Shown in pieces: positions 42,179 through 53,517 of a stretch of 55,507 nt of DNA. Origin of the DNA: a bacterium (lineage in GTDB: Bacteria > Vulcanimicrobiota > Vulcanimicrobiia > Vulcanimicrobiales > SCRA01); contig SCRA01000012.1 of NCBI GenBank assembly GCA_004297985.1, positions 1 through 55,507 on the forward strand, given 5' to 3'. The position numbers and the translations under genes are program-made. The notes below the pieces were generated by a model. The model saw only the letters and a list, made by a program, of their open reading frames with translations. It was not told the origin of the DNA and did no database searches. Each line of letters starts with the position of its first letter. Positions within the stretch are counted from its first letter, which is position 1.

Positions 42179-42910
42179 CTAGCGCACGACGCGCGCATCG
42201 GCAAGGGAGACCGCGCGTTCGCGTCCACCTTCGTGAACGATCAGCGAGCCGTCCGTGGCGATGCGCCGTGCGATCACGCGGCGCGGCGTGGACTCCTCGT
42301 CCAACAGCAGCTCGTACGGCGTGCCTTCCAAGCGCGCCTCGCGCTCCCAACGCCGCGCCACGGCCGTCGGGTGGTCGAGCTCGTCGAGACCGGCTGCGTA
42401 GGCGTTGAGGATGGCGTCCAGCAGGCGCGCGTGATCGACGTTGCCTGCGACGTCGGAGAGGAAGGCCGGCGTTGGAGCGATGCCTTCGAGCAGGCTCGCG
42501 TCACGCGGCCGCAAGACGTTGATGCCGCTGCCCACACCCACCCAGGCGCGCTCCCCTTCGACGCGGCTGACGCACAGGATACCGCAGCACTTGCGCCCGT
42601 CGAGCAGCAGGTCGTTGGGCCACACCAAATCGAGCGTAACGCTCGTAACGCGCGCGACGGCTTCGCGGATCGCCAGCGAGGCCCAGAACGTGACGCACCA
42701 TAGCGCATGCGGGGCCAGTGCGCGCGGCAGTGCCGTCGTGAAGGTGAGACCGCTCCCGCGCGGGGCGATCCACGTACGCCCGGCACGCCGTCCGCGCCCC
42801 GCCGTCTGCACGCCGGCGACGCGCACCAGGCCGGCTTCATCGGCTCCTAGACGTGGAGCCACGTCGTCGTTCGTGCTCCCCGTCTCCTCGACGCGCTCGA
42901 TCCGCCACAT
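42179..42910 (-). CDS. birA: Biotin-[acetyl-CoA-carboxylase] ligase
   Basis: The 243-residue protein has the BPL catalytic domain: ETGSTNDDVA, the biotinyl-AMP loop TAGRGRRAGRTWIAPRGSGLTFTTAL, the LDLVWPNDLLLDGRKCCGIL segment with the catalytic Lys, and VGVGSGINV. It attaches biotin to carrier lysines such as AccB. There is no N-terminal HTH, so it is a monofunctional (class I) ligase that does not repress transcription. It converges with the archaemetzincin gene, with 8 bases between the stops. Confidence 0.93.
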   Translation of the reverse strand: MWRIERVEETGSTNDDVAPRLGADEAGLVRVAGVQTAGRGRRAGRTWIAPRGSGLTFTTALPRALAPHALWCVTFWASLAIREAVARVTSVTLDLVWPNDLLLDGRKCCGILCVSRVEGERAWVGVGSGINVLRPRDASLLEGIAPTPAFLSDVAGNVDHARLLDAILNAYAAGLDELDHPTAVARRWEREARLEGTPYELLLDEESTPRRVIARRIATDGSLIVHEGGRERAVSLADARVVR

Positions 42911-42981
42911 GTCGGAGATGCTTCCCGCTACGCAGGCACACCCCTGGAGGGGTGCGCGCCGCCGGCGCCCAACGGCGCAAG

Positions 42982-44271
42982 GTGAGCACGCACCGCCCTT
43001 ACGTGATCCTCTCCTTCGAAGGCCCCGATCGCTACGCGCAGGCCGGTGGCTTGGGCGTGCGGGTGACGGGGCTGGCGGCGGCGTTGGCCGAGTACGGCCA
43101 CCCCACCGATCTCGTGTTCGTCGGCGACCCCTCGCTGCCGAGCGTGGAGTCGCCGCTGGCGAACTTGAGGTGGCGGCGCTGGTGCCAATGGATCTCGCAC
43201 TACCATCCGCACGGCGTCTACGACGGCGAGGACGGCAAGGTCGCCGACTATGCCGCGAGCGTACCGCGCTTCGTGGTGGAGGAGATCATCGCTCCAGCGC
43301 GCGAGGCAGGGCAGCGCGTGGTTGTCATGGCGGAGGAGTGGCACACGGCGTCCACGCTGATCGCCATCGACGCGCTGCTGCGCGAGCGCAACTGGCGCGA
43401 CGACGCCACGCTCCTGTGGAACGCCAACAACACCTTCGGCTTCGAGCGCATCGACTGGCAGCCGCTGCAGCGCGCGGCCGCGCTGACCACCGTCAGCAAG
43501 TACATGAAGCACGCCATGTGGGCGTTGGGAATCAACGCCATGGTGATCCCCAACGGCATCCCCGAGGTGCTGATCGACGATCCACCGGCCAAAGACGAGG
43601 TGCGCACGCTGCGCGCCGCGTTGGGCGAGCACGCGCCGCTCTTGGCGAAGGTTGGCCGCTTCGATCCCGACAAGCGCTGGATGCAAGCCATCGAGGCGAC
43701 CGCGGTGCTCAAGCAGTGGGGCATGAGCCCGCGCCTGGTCGTGCGCGGCGGTATGGAGCCGCACGGCAGCGACGTCTTCGCGCACGCCGTGGAGCTGGGT
43801 CTGCGCGTGGAGGACGTGAAGGTGGAGCGCAGCGAGGATCTGGCGCCGCTGATCGAGGGCCTGGGCCGCGCCGAGGGCGACGTGATCAACCTCGTCAGCT
43901 TCCTCAGCACGCGTGTTCTCTACACGCTCTACGCCGCCGTCGATGCGGTGTTAGCCAACAGCGGACGCGAGCCGTTTGGCCTGGTGGGCCTGGAAGTGAT
44001 GGCGGCGCGCGGCGTGGCCGTCACGGGGGCCACGGGTGAGGAGTACGCCGAGCCGTTCGGCAACGCGATCGTCGTGGATACGGAGGACGGGCGGGAGTTG
44101 GCGACCTACCTCGGCGCCCTGGCCCGGGAACCGCGCCTCGGTAAGATTCTGCGCAAAGCGGGGCGGCGAACGGCGCGCCGCTATACGTGGGGGCGCGTAA
44201 TCGAGGCGCTAGGATACAAGATCGCTGCCGTGGACGCCGAGATGCGCGGCCATCCATACGACCAGGAGTAA
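42982..44271 (+). CDS. Glycosyltransferase family 4/5-like protein
   Basis: The 429-residue protein has a GT-B fold. Near the start it has the donor-loop motif GPDRYAQAGGLGVRVTGLAAALAEYGHPTDLVFVG, as in starch/glycogen synthases, then LTTVSKYMKHAMWALGINAMVIPNGI and a C-terminal NSGREPFGLVGLEVMAARGVAVTGATGEEYAEPF, the nucleotide-sugar-binding E-x7-E motif. It transfers a sugar from a nucleotide donor; the acceptor is unknown. I chose GTG 42982 (VSTHRPYVILSFEG). A CACCCC/GGGGTG hairpin lies 30 bases upstream, next to an alternative in-frame GTG at 42952. Confidence 0.83.
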   Translation: MSTHRPYVILSFEGPDRYAQAGGLGVRVTGLAAALAEYGHPTDLVFVGDPSLPSVESPLANLRWRRWCQWISHYHPHGVYDGEDGKVADYAASVPRFVVEEIIAPAREAGQRVVVMAEEWHTASTLIAIDALLRERNWRDDATLLWNANNTFGFERIDWQPLQRAAALTTVSKYMKHAMWALGINAMVIPNGIPEVLIDDPPAKDEVRTLRAALGEHAPLLAKVGRFDPDKRWMQAIEATAVLKQWGMSPRLVVRGGMEPHGSDVFAHAVELGLRVEDVKVERSEDLAPLIEGLGRAEGDVINLVSFLSTRVLYTLYAAVDAVLANSGREPFGLVGLEVMAARGVAVTGATGEEYAEPFGNAIVVDTEDGRELATYLGALAREPRLGKILRKAGRRTARRYTWGRVIEALGYKIAAVDAEMRGHPYDQE

Positions 44272-44301
44272 ACTTGGGTTGGCCCGTACCTCCGTCGGGT
44301 T

Positions 44302-44760
44302 ATGGCACACGAACGTACGCTCATCCTGTGTAAAGCCGATGCCGTGGCGCGCGGTTTGGTCGGCGAGATCATCGCGCGCTTCGAGCGCCGCGGCTTCACC
44401 ATCTCCGGCTTGAAGATGCTCAAGGTGCCGGCGGAGCTGGCCAAGCGCCACTACGCCGAGCACGAGGGCAAGGGCTTCTTCAACGGCCTGGTAGAGTACA
44501 TCACGGGCGCCCCGATCGTGGCACTGGTGGTCGAGGGCGAGGATGCCGTGGAGGGGTGCCGCTCGACGATCGGCGCCACCAATCCCATCAAGGCGGCGCC
44601 GGGATCGATCCGCGGCGACTTCGGCCAGACCATCGGCCGTAACCTCGTGCACGGCAGCGACTCGCCGGGCAGCGGCGAGCGCGAAGTGGCGCTGTGGTTT
44701 ACCCCCGCGGAGCTCTACCCGCGCGACCACGATCAGAAGGAGTGGCTCGTCTCGGCGTAA
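44302..44760 (+). CDS. ndk: Nucleoside diphosphate kinase
   Basis: Ndk balances NTP and dNTP pools by transferring the gamma-phosphate via a phospho-His. The 152-residue protein shows RTLILCKADAVARGLVGEII, LVEYITGAPIVALVVEGEDAV, GATNPIKAAPGSIRGDFG and the catalytic RNLVHGSDSPGS with its His. It is of normal length. It lies 30 bp after the glycosyltransferase and 28 bp before enolase on the same strand. In a genome with a dNTP-depleting defence enzyme its dNTP-forming role is relevant, although no direct link is shown. Confidence 0.97.
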   Translation: MAHERTLILCKADAVARGLVGEIIARFERRGFTISGLKMLKVPAELAKRHYAEHEGKGFFNGLVEYITGAPIVALVVEGEDAVEGCRSTIGATNPIKAAPGSIRGDFGQTIGRNLVHGSDSPGSGEREVALWFTPAELYPRDHDQKEWLVSA

Positions 44761-44779
44761 CGCCGCGCGCGCTGTGTAA

Positions 44780-46081
<1,302 letters not shown>

Positions 46082-46084
46082 GTA

Positions 46085-46129
46085 CCCCAGGGCGGCCGGC
46101 GAAGCAAGGGAGAGCACGCCGCCCAGGGG
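46085..46129 (+). terminator. Long GC-rich stem-loop between eno and coxM
   Basis: Arms 46085-46096 and 46118-46129 (CCCCAGGGCGGC with GCCGCCCAGGGG) pair over 12 positions with a single A-A mismatch around a purine-rich 21-base loop. It starts 4 bases after the eno stop and is the best candidate for ending eno transcription, but it has no T-run, so termination is uncertain. Confidence 0.5.
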
Positions 46130-46154
46130 GGCTCTGCGGCACGCTGAAGGAGTG

Positions 46155-46170
46155 CCCTCCGGTGGGAGGG
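46155..46170 (+). promoter_or_regulatory. Hairpin sequestering the coxM Shine-Dalgarno
   Basis: CCCTCC (46155-46160) can pair with GGAGGG (46165-46170) over a four-base loop. GGAGGG is the coxM ribosome-binding site, 7 bases before the GTG start at 46178. The stem would occlude ribosome access, so translation of the CO dehydrogenase may depend on opening it. Confidence 0.6.
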
Positions 46171-46177
46171 TCGACGC

Positions 46178-47047
46178 GTGATTCCAGCGGCGTTCGAGTA
46201 TGCAGCCCCCAAGACCGTAGCGGAGGCCATCGCGCTGCTGCGCGGTGCCGACTCCGGAGGCAAGATTCTCGCAGGCGGGCAGAGTCTGGTCCCCATGATG
46301 CGCTTTCGCTTGGCCGCGCCCAACCTGCTGATCGATATCACGCGCATCCCGGAGCTGCGGATCTTCAAAGAAGAGAGCGGCTACCTGCGGATCGGCGCCA
46401 TGGTCACGCACGGCGAGCTCGAGCGCTCCGCCATGGTTGGCGAGCGCTATCCGTTGTTGGCGAGCACGGCGCGCGTGGTGGCCGATCCCATCGTACGCGA
46501 GCGCGGGACGATCTGCGGCTCGCTCGTGCACGCCGACCCCGCCGGCGACTGGGGCGCGGCGCTGATCGCGGCGCGTGCACAGGCCGTCGTAACGGGTCCC
46601 GCCGGCGAGCGGACGATGCCGCTGGACGACTTCCTCGTCGACACGTTCACGACGGCGCTGGGTGAAGATGAGATTCTCACCGAGGTGCGCGTGCCCACGC
46701 CGCCGGCACTCAGCGGCGGAAACTATCAGAAGATCGAGCGCAAGGTCGGTGACTTCGCCACCGCAGCCGTCGGCGTGCAGTTGACGTTGAGCGAACAGGG
46801 CGCGGTGGAGGCCGTGGGCATCGGCCTCTGCGCCGCGGGGCCCGTCTCGCTGCGGGCGACGGCCGCGGAGGGCATGCTGATCGGCAAGGTCTTGGACGAC
46901 GCGTCGATCACCGCCGCTGCGGCCGCCGCCGCGACGCAGGCGGAGCCGACGGCCGACACGCGCGGAGCCATAGACTACAAGCGCGACATGGTGCGCGTGC
47001 TGACCAGCCGCGCGCTGCACGCAGCGCGCGCGGCGATCCGGGCATAA
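46178..47047 (+). CDS. coxM: CO dehydrogenase FAD-binding medium subunit
   Basis: CoxM carries FAD and passes electrons from the 2Fe-2S subunit to the respiratory chain. The 289-residue protein shows the two FAD motifs of the molybdenum-hydroxylase family (AGGQSLVPMMRFRLAAPNLLIDITRIPEL and GTICGSLVHADPAGDWGAALIAA) and the C-terminal domain. The start is GTG at 46178 with GGAGGG seven bases upstream in a hairpin. It opens the operon coxM-S-L-G-F-D-E, in the same M-S-L order as the classic Oligotropha cluster. Confidence 0.96.
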   Translation: MIPAAFEYAAPKTVAEAIALLRGADSGGKILAGGQSLVPMMRFRLAAPNLLIDITRIPELRIFKEESGYLRIGAMVTHGELERSAMVGERYPLLASTARVVADPIVRERGTICGSLVHADPAGDWGAALIAARAQAVVTGPAGERTMPLDDFLVDTFTTALGEDEILTEVRVPTPPALSGGNYQKIERKVGDFATAAVGVQLTLSEQGAVEAVGIGLCAAGPVSLRATAAEGMLIGKVLDDASITAAAAAAATQAEPTADTRGAIDYKRDMVRVLTSRALHAARAAIRA

Positions 47048-47059
47048 GCGGAGGCGTCG

Positions 47060-47548
47060 ATGAGCCATCATATCGAGATCACCGTCAACGGCACGCACCA
47101 GGCGCTCGACGTGGAGCCGCGCCTGCCGCTGGTCTTCGCCCTGCGCGAGATGTTGGACTTGACGGGGACGCACGTGGGCTGCGATACCACGAGCTGCGGC
47201 GCTTGCACCGTCTTGGTGGACGGTACGCCCGTGAAGAGCTGCACGATGTTCGCCGTACAGGCCGATGGCTGCAGCGTGGAGACGGTGGAGGGCTTGGCCG
47301 CGGGCGGTGAGCTCCATCCGCTCCAGAAGGCATTCTGGGAGAACCATGGTCTGCAGTGCGGCTTCTGCACGCCGGGCATGCTGATGACGGCGAAGGCGCT
47401 TCTGGCGCGCAATCCCAGGCCCAGCGAGGTGGAGATCCGCCGCGGCATCTCCGGTAACCTCTGCCGCTGCACGGGCTACCAGAACATCGTGAAGGCCATT
47501 CAACAGGCCGCTGCCGAGCAGAGCACCGCAGCCGCCGCCGGCGACTGA
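47060..47548 (+). CDS. coxS: CO dehydrogenase 2Fe-2S small subunit
   Basis: The 162-residue protein has the plant-ferredoxin-like motif [16 protein letters not shown] and the second cluster motif [19 protein letters not shown]...[13 protein letters not shown]. The two 2Fe-2S clusters carry electrons from the Mo-Cu site in CoxL to the FAD in CoxM. The start is ATG at 47060, 12 bases after coxM and preceded by GCGGAGG. Length and all eight cluster cysteines are normal. Confidence 0.97.
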   Translation: MSHHIEITVNGTHQALDVEPRLPLVFALREMLDLTGTHVGCDTTSCGACTVLVDGTPVKSCTMFAVQADGCSVETVEGLAAGGELHPLQKAFWENHGLQCGFCTPGMLMTAKALLARNPRPSEVEIRRGISGNLCRCTGYQNIVKAIQQAAAEQSTAAAAGD

Positions 47549-47566
47549 ACATACGAGGAGCAGCAC

Positions 47567-49921
<2,355 letters not shown>

Positions 49922-49939
49922 GCGCGGGAGGCGGATGCG

Positions 49940-50407
49940 ATGAAGATACCGATGAGTGGAGTGGAGCGCGTGGATGCCAGTCCCGATCAGGCACTGGCTT
50001 TCGTGAGCGATCCCAACCGCGTGGGGCGCTGCATGCCGGACCTCGAGGATCTGCAGGTAGCCGATGCGCGCCATTTCACGGCGACCGTCAAAGTGGGCGT
50101 GGGTCCCGTGCGCGGCCATCTCAAGATGGCGGTGGCGATCACGCCGGATCCTACGAAGCCGAACGAGCTCGATCTCGCCGTCAAAGGCAGCGGCATGGGC
50201 AGCGGTATGGACATGACAAGCCACGTGCGCGTGGCGCCGGCGGATGGCGGCGCAGCGGAGCTCCACTGGACGGCCGAGGCCGCCGTCAGCGGGCCGTTGG
50301 CCTCCGTGGGCGGGCGTTTGCTGGAGGCACAGGCGAAGAAGACCACCCAGAACATGTTCGCGGCGATTCGCACGGCGTTGCAGACGGCGGGGGCGGCCGG
50401 CGCGTGA
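49940..50407 (+). CDS. coxG: CoxG, SRPBCC-domain CO dehydrogenase accessory protein
   Basis: The 155-residue protein has the CoxG/SRPBCC fold: MSGVERVDASPDQALAFVSDPNRVGRCMPDLEDLQVADARHF, GVGPVRGHLKMAVAIT and the C-terminal GGRLLEAQAKKTTQNMFAAI helix. CoxG was proposed to recruit the CO dehydrogenase to the membrane and in recent work to bind quinone. The C-terminal Pro/Ala tail seen in membrane-anchored CoxG proteins is missing here. The gene lies 19 bp after coxL and overlaps the next gene by 4 bases. Confidence 0.93.
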   Translation: MKIPMSGVERVDASPDQALAFVSDPNRVGRCMPDLEDLQVADARHFTATVKVGVGPVRGHLKMAVAITPDPTKPNELDLAVKGSGMGSGMDMTSHVRVAPADGGAAELHWTAEAAVSGPLASVGGRLLEAQAKKTTQNMFAAIRTALQTAGAAGA

Positions 50408-51357
50408 TCGCGCGCGGGCTGGGCGAGATGCATCTGGCGGAGCTCTCGCGTCAGCTCTCCGATGCGGGCGTGCCGTTCGCGCTGGCCACGGTGATCTACC
50501 GCAGGGCTCCCGTCTCGGCGCATCTGGGCGACAAGGCGATCGTGACGGGCGAGGGGCGCATCATCGGCTGGATCGGCGGGAACTGCGCGCAGTCGGCCGT
50601 GCGGCGTGAGGCGATGGCCGTCATCGCTACGGGGCAGCCGCGTCTGCTGCAACTGACGCTCGATGGCGCGGAGTTGGCGGAGGCGGAGCGCGCGTCGGTG
50701 ACCACCGTTCCCATGACCTGTCCAAGCGGCGGCGAGGTCTCGATCTACATCGAGCCCCATGTGACCGCGCCGCAGGTGGTAGCGATCGGCGAGACACCGG
50801 TAGTGCGCGCGTTGGCGCAGTTGGCTCCCGTCTTGGACTTCGACGTGATGCTGGTGGGGGCCACGGAGCTTGCGTCGCTGGAGTTGCTGCCCATGGCCTT
50901 CGTGGTGGTGGCGTCTGCCGGGCAGTACGATGAAGAGGCGCTGCAGGCTGCACTGCGCTCGCCGGCGCGCTACGTGGGATTGGTAGCCAGTCGCCGCCGC
51001 GCCAAGAGCGTGCTGGACGCGCTGGCGTCCTACGGCGTGGCGGCCGAAGACATCGCGCGCGTGCGCACGCCGGCGGGACTCGACATCGGCGGCGTGAGCC
51101 AGGAGGAGATCGCGCTGAGCATCCTGGCGGAGATCGTGCAGGAGTATCGCGCCGCGCAGCGCGAGCTGGCGGGGCGCGTCGCGGATGGGCAGACGACGAC
51201 GGTGATCGAAGTGGCGCGCGATCCCGTCTGCGGGATGGACGTGGAGGTAGCAGGGGCGCGCCACATGGCGGAGCACGGCGGAACCGAATACTACTTCTGC
51301 TGTCCCCACTGCCGCAAGGACTTCCTGGCCGAGCCGGAGCGGTTCCTGAGCGCGTGA
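50404..51357 (+). CDS. coxF: CoxF-like XdhC-family maturation protein fused to a YHS metal-binding domain
   Basis: The 317-residue protein has an XdhC/CoxF part: N-terminal FALATVIYRRAPVSAHLGDKAIVTGEGRIIGWIGGNCAQSAVRREA, with the conserved Cys, and a C-terminal Rossmann-like domain (VVVASAGQYDEEALQAALRSPARYVGLVASRRRAKSVLDALA). To this is joined a YHS domain of about 45 residues (DPVCGMDVEV at about 273, then YYFCCPHCRKDFLAEPERFL). XdhC proteins bind and sulfurate the molybdenum cofactor. The YHS module binds transition metal or copper in other proteins. In a Mo-Cu enzyme operon this suggests one protein handling both sulfuration and copper, an inference. It overlaps coxG and coxD by 4 bases each. 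Confidence 0.92.
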   Translation: MIARGLGEMHLAELSRQLSDAGVPFALATVIYRRAPVSAHLGDKAIVTGEGRIIGWIGGNCAQSAVRREAMAVIATGQPRLLQLTLDGAELAEAERASVTTVPMTCPSGGEVSIYIEPHVTAPQVVAIGETPVVRALAQLAPVLDFDVMLVGATELASLELLPMAFVVVASAGQYDEEALQAALRSPARYVGLVASRRRAKSVLDALASYGVAAEDIARVRTPAGLDIGGVSQEEIALSILAEIVQEYRAAQRELAGRVADGQTTTVIEVARDPVCGMDVEVAGARHMAEHGGTEYYFCCPHCRKDFLAEPERFLSA

Positions 51358-52235
51358 GCGCGCCGTTCGTAGGCGTCGAGGGCGTGCAGGCGCTGCTCGC
51401 CGGCGCGGGCTACGTGGCCGACGACGGGCTGGCCTCAGCCGTTTTCTTGGCATACAGCCTCCCGCAGCCGCTGCTCGTGGAGGGCGAGCCGGGCGTGGGA
51501 AAGACGGAGTTGGCGCGCGCGCTGGCCGCAGGTCTGGAGACCACGTTCATCCGCCTACAGTGCTACGAAGGCATCGAGAGCCGCGAGGCGCTCTACGAGT
51601 GGAACTACCTCCAGCAGCTGCTGGAGATCCGCGCCCGCGAATCGGCGCATTCCGGTGAGAGTGCCGGCGGCACGAACCTCTTCACGTGGAACTTTCTCCA
51701 GCCGAGGCCGCTGCTGCGCGCGCTGCTGGAGAGTGATGAGCGCGCGGCGGTTCTGCTGATCGACGAGATCGACCGTGCCGACGAAGCTTTCGAAGCCTTC
51801 TTGCTCGAGTTTCTCTCCGACTTCGCGATCACGATTCCCGAGCTTGGGAGCGTGCGCGCGCGCGTGCCGCCCGTGGTGGTCATCACCTCGAACCGCACGC
51901 GCGAGCTGCACGATGCGCTCAAGCGCCGCTGCCTCTACCATTGGGTGGAGTATCCCACGCTGGAGCGAGAGCTGGAGATCGTGCGCCTGCGCGCGCCGGA
52001 CGTGGGGCGGGCGTTGGCGGAGGCGGTGGCGCTAGCCGTGCGGCGTTTGCGTGCCTTGGATCTCCAGAAACCGCCCGGCGTGGCCGAGAGCATCGCCTGG
52101 GCGCGCGCCGTGCGTGCCTTGGGCTATCGCGAGCTGACGCCGCACGTGGCTCGTCAGAGTCTGGGCGTGGCGATCAAGAACCGCGACGACTGGGAACGCG
52201 CGGTCGAGTCCGTGGATGCTTGGCTGGCGGGCTGA
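51354..52235 (+). CDS. coxD: CoxD, MoxR-type AAA+ ATPase for CO dehydrogenase maturation
   Basis: The 293-residue ATPase shows Walker A GEPGVGKT (residues 44-51), Walker B AVLLIDEIDRADEAFEAFLLEFL, sensor-1 VVITSNRTRELHDALKRRCLYHWVEYP and the Arg finger. The CoxD family has the insert after Walker A (YEWNYLQQLLEIRARES). CoxD is needed for adding sulfur and copper to the Mo centre in Oligotropha. The start is GTG at 51354, overlapping coxF; the stop overlaps the coxE start by 20 bases. MoxR-type ATPases work with VWA proteins, matching coxE next door. Confidence 0.95.
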   Translation: MSAPFVGVEGVQALLAGAGYVADDGLASAVFLAYSLPQPLLVEGEPGVGKTELARALAAGLETTFIRLQCYEGIESREALYEWNYLQQLLEIRARESAHSGESAGGTNLFTWNFLQPRPLLRALLESDERAAVLLIDEIDRADEAFEAFLLEFLSDFAITIPELGSVRARVPPVVVITSNRTRELHDALKRRCLYHWVEYPTLERELEIVRLRAPDVGRALAEAVALAVRRLRALDLQKPPGVAESIAWARAVRALGYRELTPHVARQSLGVAIKNRDDWERAVESVDAWLAG

Positions 52236-53517
52236 TCTCCACGATATCGCGGGGAGCTGCATACGCTTCGTGCGGCTGTTGCGCGAACGCGGCGTTCCCG
52301 TGGCGCCGGAGCAGACGGCGCGCTGGATTCGCTCGCTCGAGCTGCTAGGCGTACGGCGGCCGCAGGATCTCTACTGGTCCGGGCGCGTCAATCTCTTGAG
52401 CGCCCCGGGGCAGATGGAGACGTACGATGCGCTCTTCCGCGCGTTCTGGATCACCTTGGAGCACCCCGCGCTGAATGCGATCGACGCCCGCGAAACGCGG
52501 CGCGTGCCGCGGGGCGAGCAACGGGAGACGGCGCTCGAGGCCGGAGAGCGCGACGGTGAACCTGGTGTTGGCGGTGAGGCGTCGGGGTTGCCCCGTGGTC
52601 TGCCGGGGATGGAGGCGTGGGCGCGCATGCAGCCGGCGGAGGGGGGCGATGCCGACGACCAGACGCACGCGAACGACGAGAGCGATGCCGCACGCGGACT
52701 CTACAGCCGGCTGGAGCTGCTGCGCGAACGCGACTTCGCAGCGCTCTCGCCTGCAGAGCGCGCGGATCTGCGGGCCATGCTGCGCAGCACGCCGTGGTGG
52801 CTGCCGACCATGCGCTCGCGGCGCAGCCGCGCGGCGCGGCGCGGCGGGCGACTGGACCTGCGCGCCACGCTGGCGTCGATCGCGCGTTCGGCGGGCGAGC
52901 CCGTGGTTCTGCGCTATCGCAGACGCGTGGCCACGTGGCGCAAGTGGGTCTTCCTGTGTGACATCTCCGCCTCGATGGCGCCGTACACAGAGGCGTACCT
53001 GCAGTGTTTGCAGACGGTGGCGGCGCGCCGCCCGCGTACGGAGGTCTTCGTCTTCGGCACGCGCCTGACGCGCGTCACGCCGCATCTGCGCCGCGCGCGG
53101 ACGCCAGAGACGGGCGCCGAGCTTGCGGGCGTACGCGATTGGCACGGCGGGACGCGCTTGGGCGAGTCGCTCGAGCGCTTCTTGCGGCAGTACGGCAACC
53201 GCGGCATGGCGCATGGGGCGGTCGTCTTCGTGCTCTCCGACGGTTTGGACGAGGGCGAGGCAGGCCACGTAGAGGTGGCCGTTCGGCGCCTGCGCAGCCT
53301 GGCGCATCGCATCGTGTGGATCAACCCGCTGAAGAAGTCGCCGCGCTATGCACCCCTGGCGCGCGGCATGGCGGAGGCGCTCCCCTACCTCGACGACTTC
53401 GTCTCCGGGCACAACCTGGCGACGCTGGCGCAGGCGCTGGCGCGCGCGGAGCTCGCGCCAGCGATCCAGCCGCGGACTACGGCGTCGTCAGCAACATATT
53501 CTGGAACGTTGCGTTGA
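52216..53517 (+). CDS. coxE: CoxE, VWA-domain protein
   Basis: The 433-residue protein has a helical N-terminal region and a C-terminal VWA domain with the metal-ion-dependent adhesion site CDISASM (about residues 249-255) and LSDGLDEGEAGHVEVAVRRLRSLAHRIVWINPLKKSPRYAPLARGMAEALPYLDDFVSGHNLATLAQAL. CoxE acts with CoxD in assembling the CuSMo centre. The middle (about residues 120-160) is a Gly/Glu/Asp-rich linker. The start is ATG at 52216, overlapping coxD by 20 bases. Its 3' end overlaps the convergent lipoprotein gene by 41 bp. Confidence 0.94.
   Translation: MLGWRADLHDIAGSCIRFVRLLRERGVPVAPEQTARWIRSLELLGVRRPQDLYWSGRVNLLSAPGQMETYDALFRAFWITLEHPALNAIDARETRRVPRGEQRETALEAGERDGEPGVGGEASGLPRGLPGMEAWARMQPAEGGDADDQTHANDESDAARGLYSRLELLRERDFAALSPAERADLRAMLRSTPWWLPTMRSRRSRAARRGGRLDLRATLASIARSAGEPVVLRYRRRVATWRKWVFLCDISASMAPYTEAYLQCLQTVAARRPRTEVFVFGTRLTRVTPHLRRARTPETGAELAGVRDWHGGTRLGESLERFLRQYGNRGMAHGAVVFVLSDGLDEGEAGHVEVAVRRLRSLAHRIVWINPLKKSPRYAPLARGMAEALPYLDDFVSGHNLATLAQALARAELAPAIQPRTTASSATYSGTLR

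Noticed and set aside
42940-42956. CACCCC/GGGGTG hairpin before the glycosyltransferase as a member of the dnaE2 element family
   Set aside because: It is a single short stem without the additional stems and in-frame insertion seen in dnaE2.
44311-44322. Possible LexA box at the ndk start (GAACGTACGCTC)
   Set aside because: One mismatch in the conserved GTTC half, and it lies inside the ndk coding sequence rather than a promoter.
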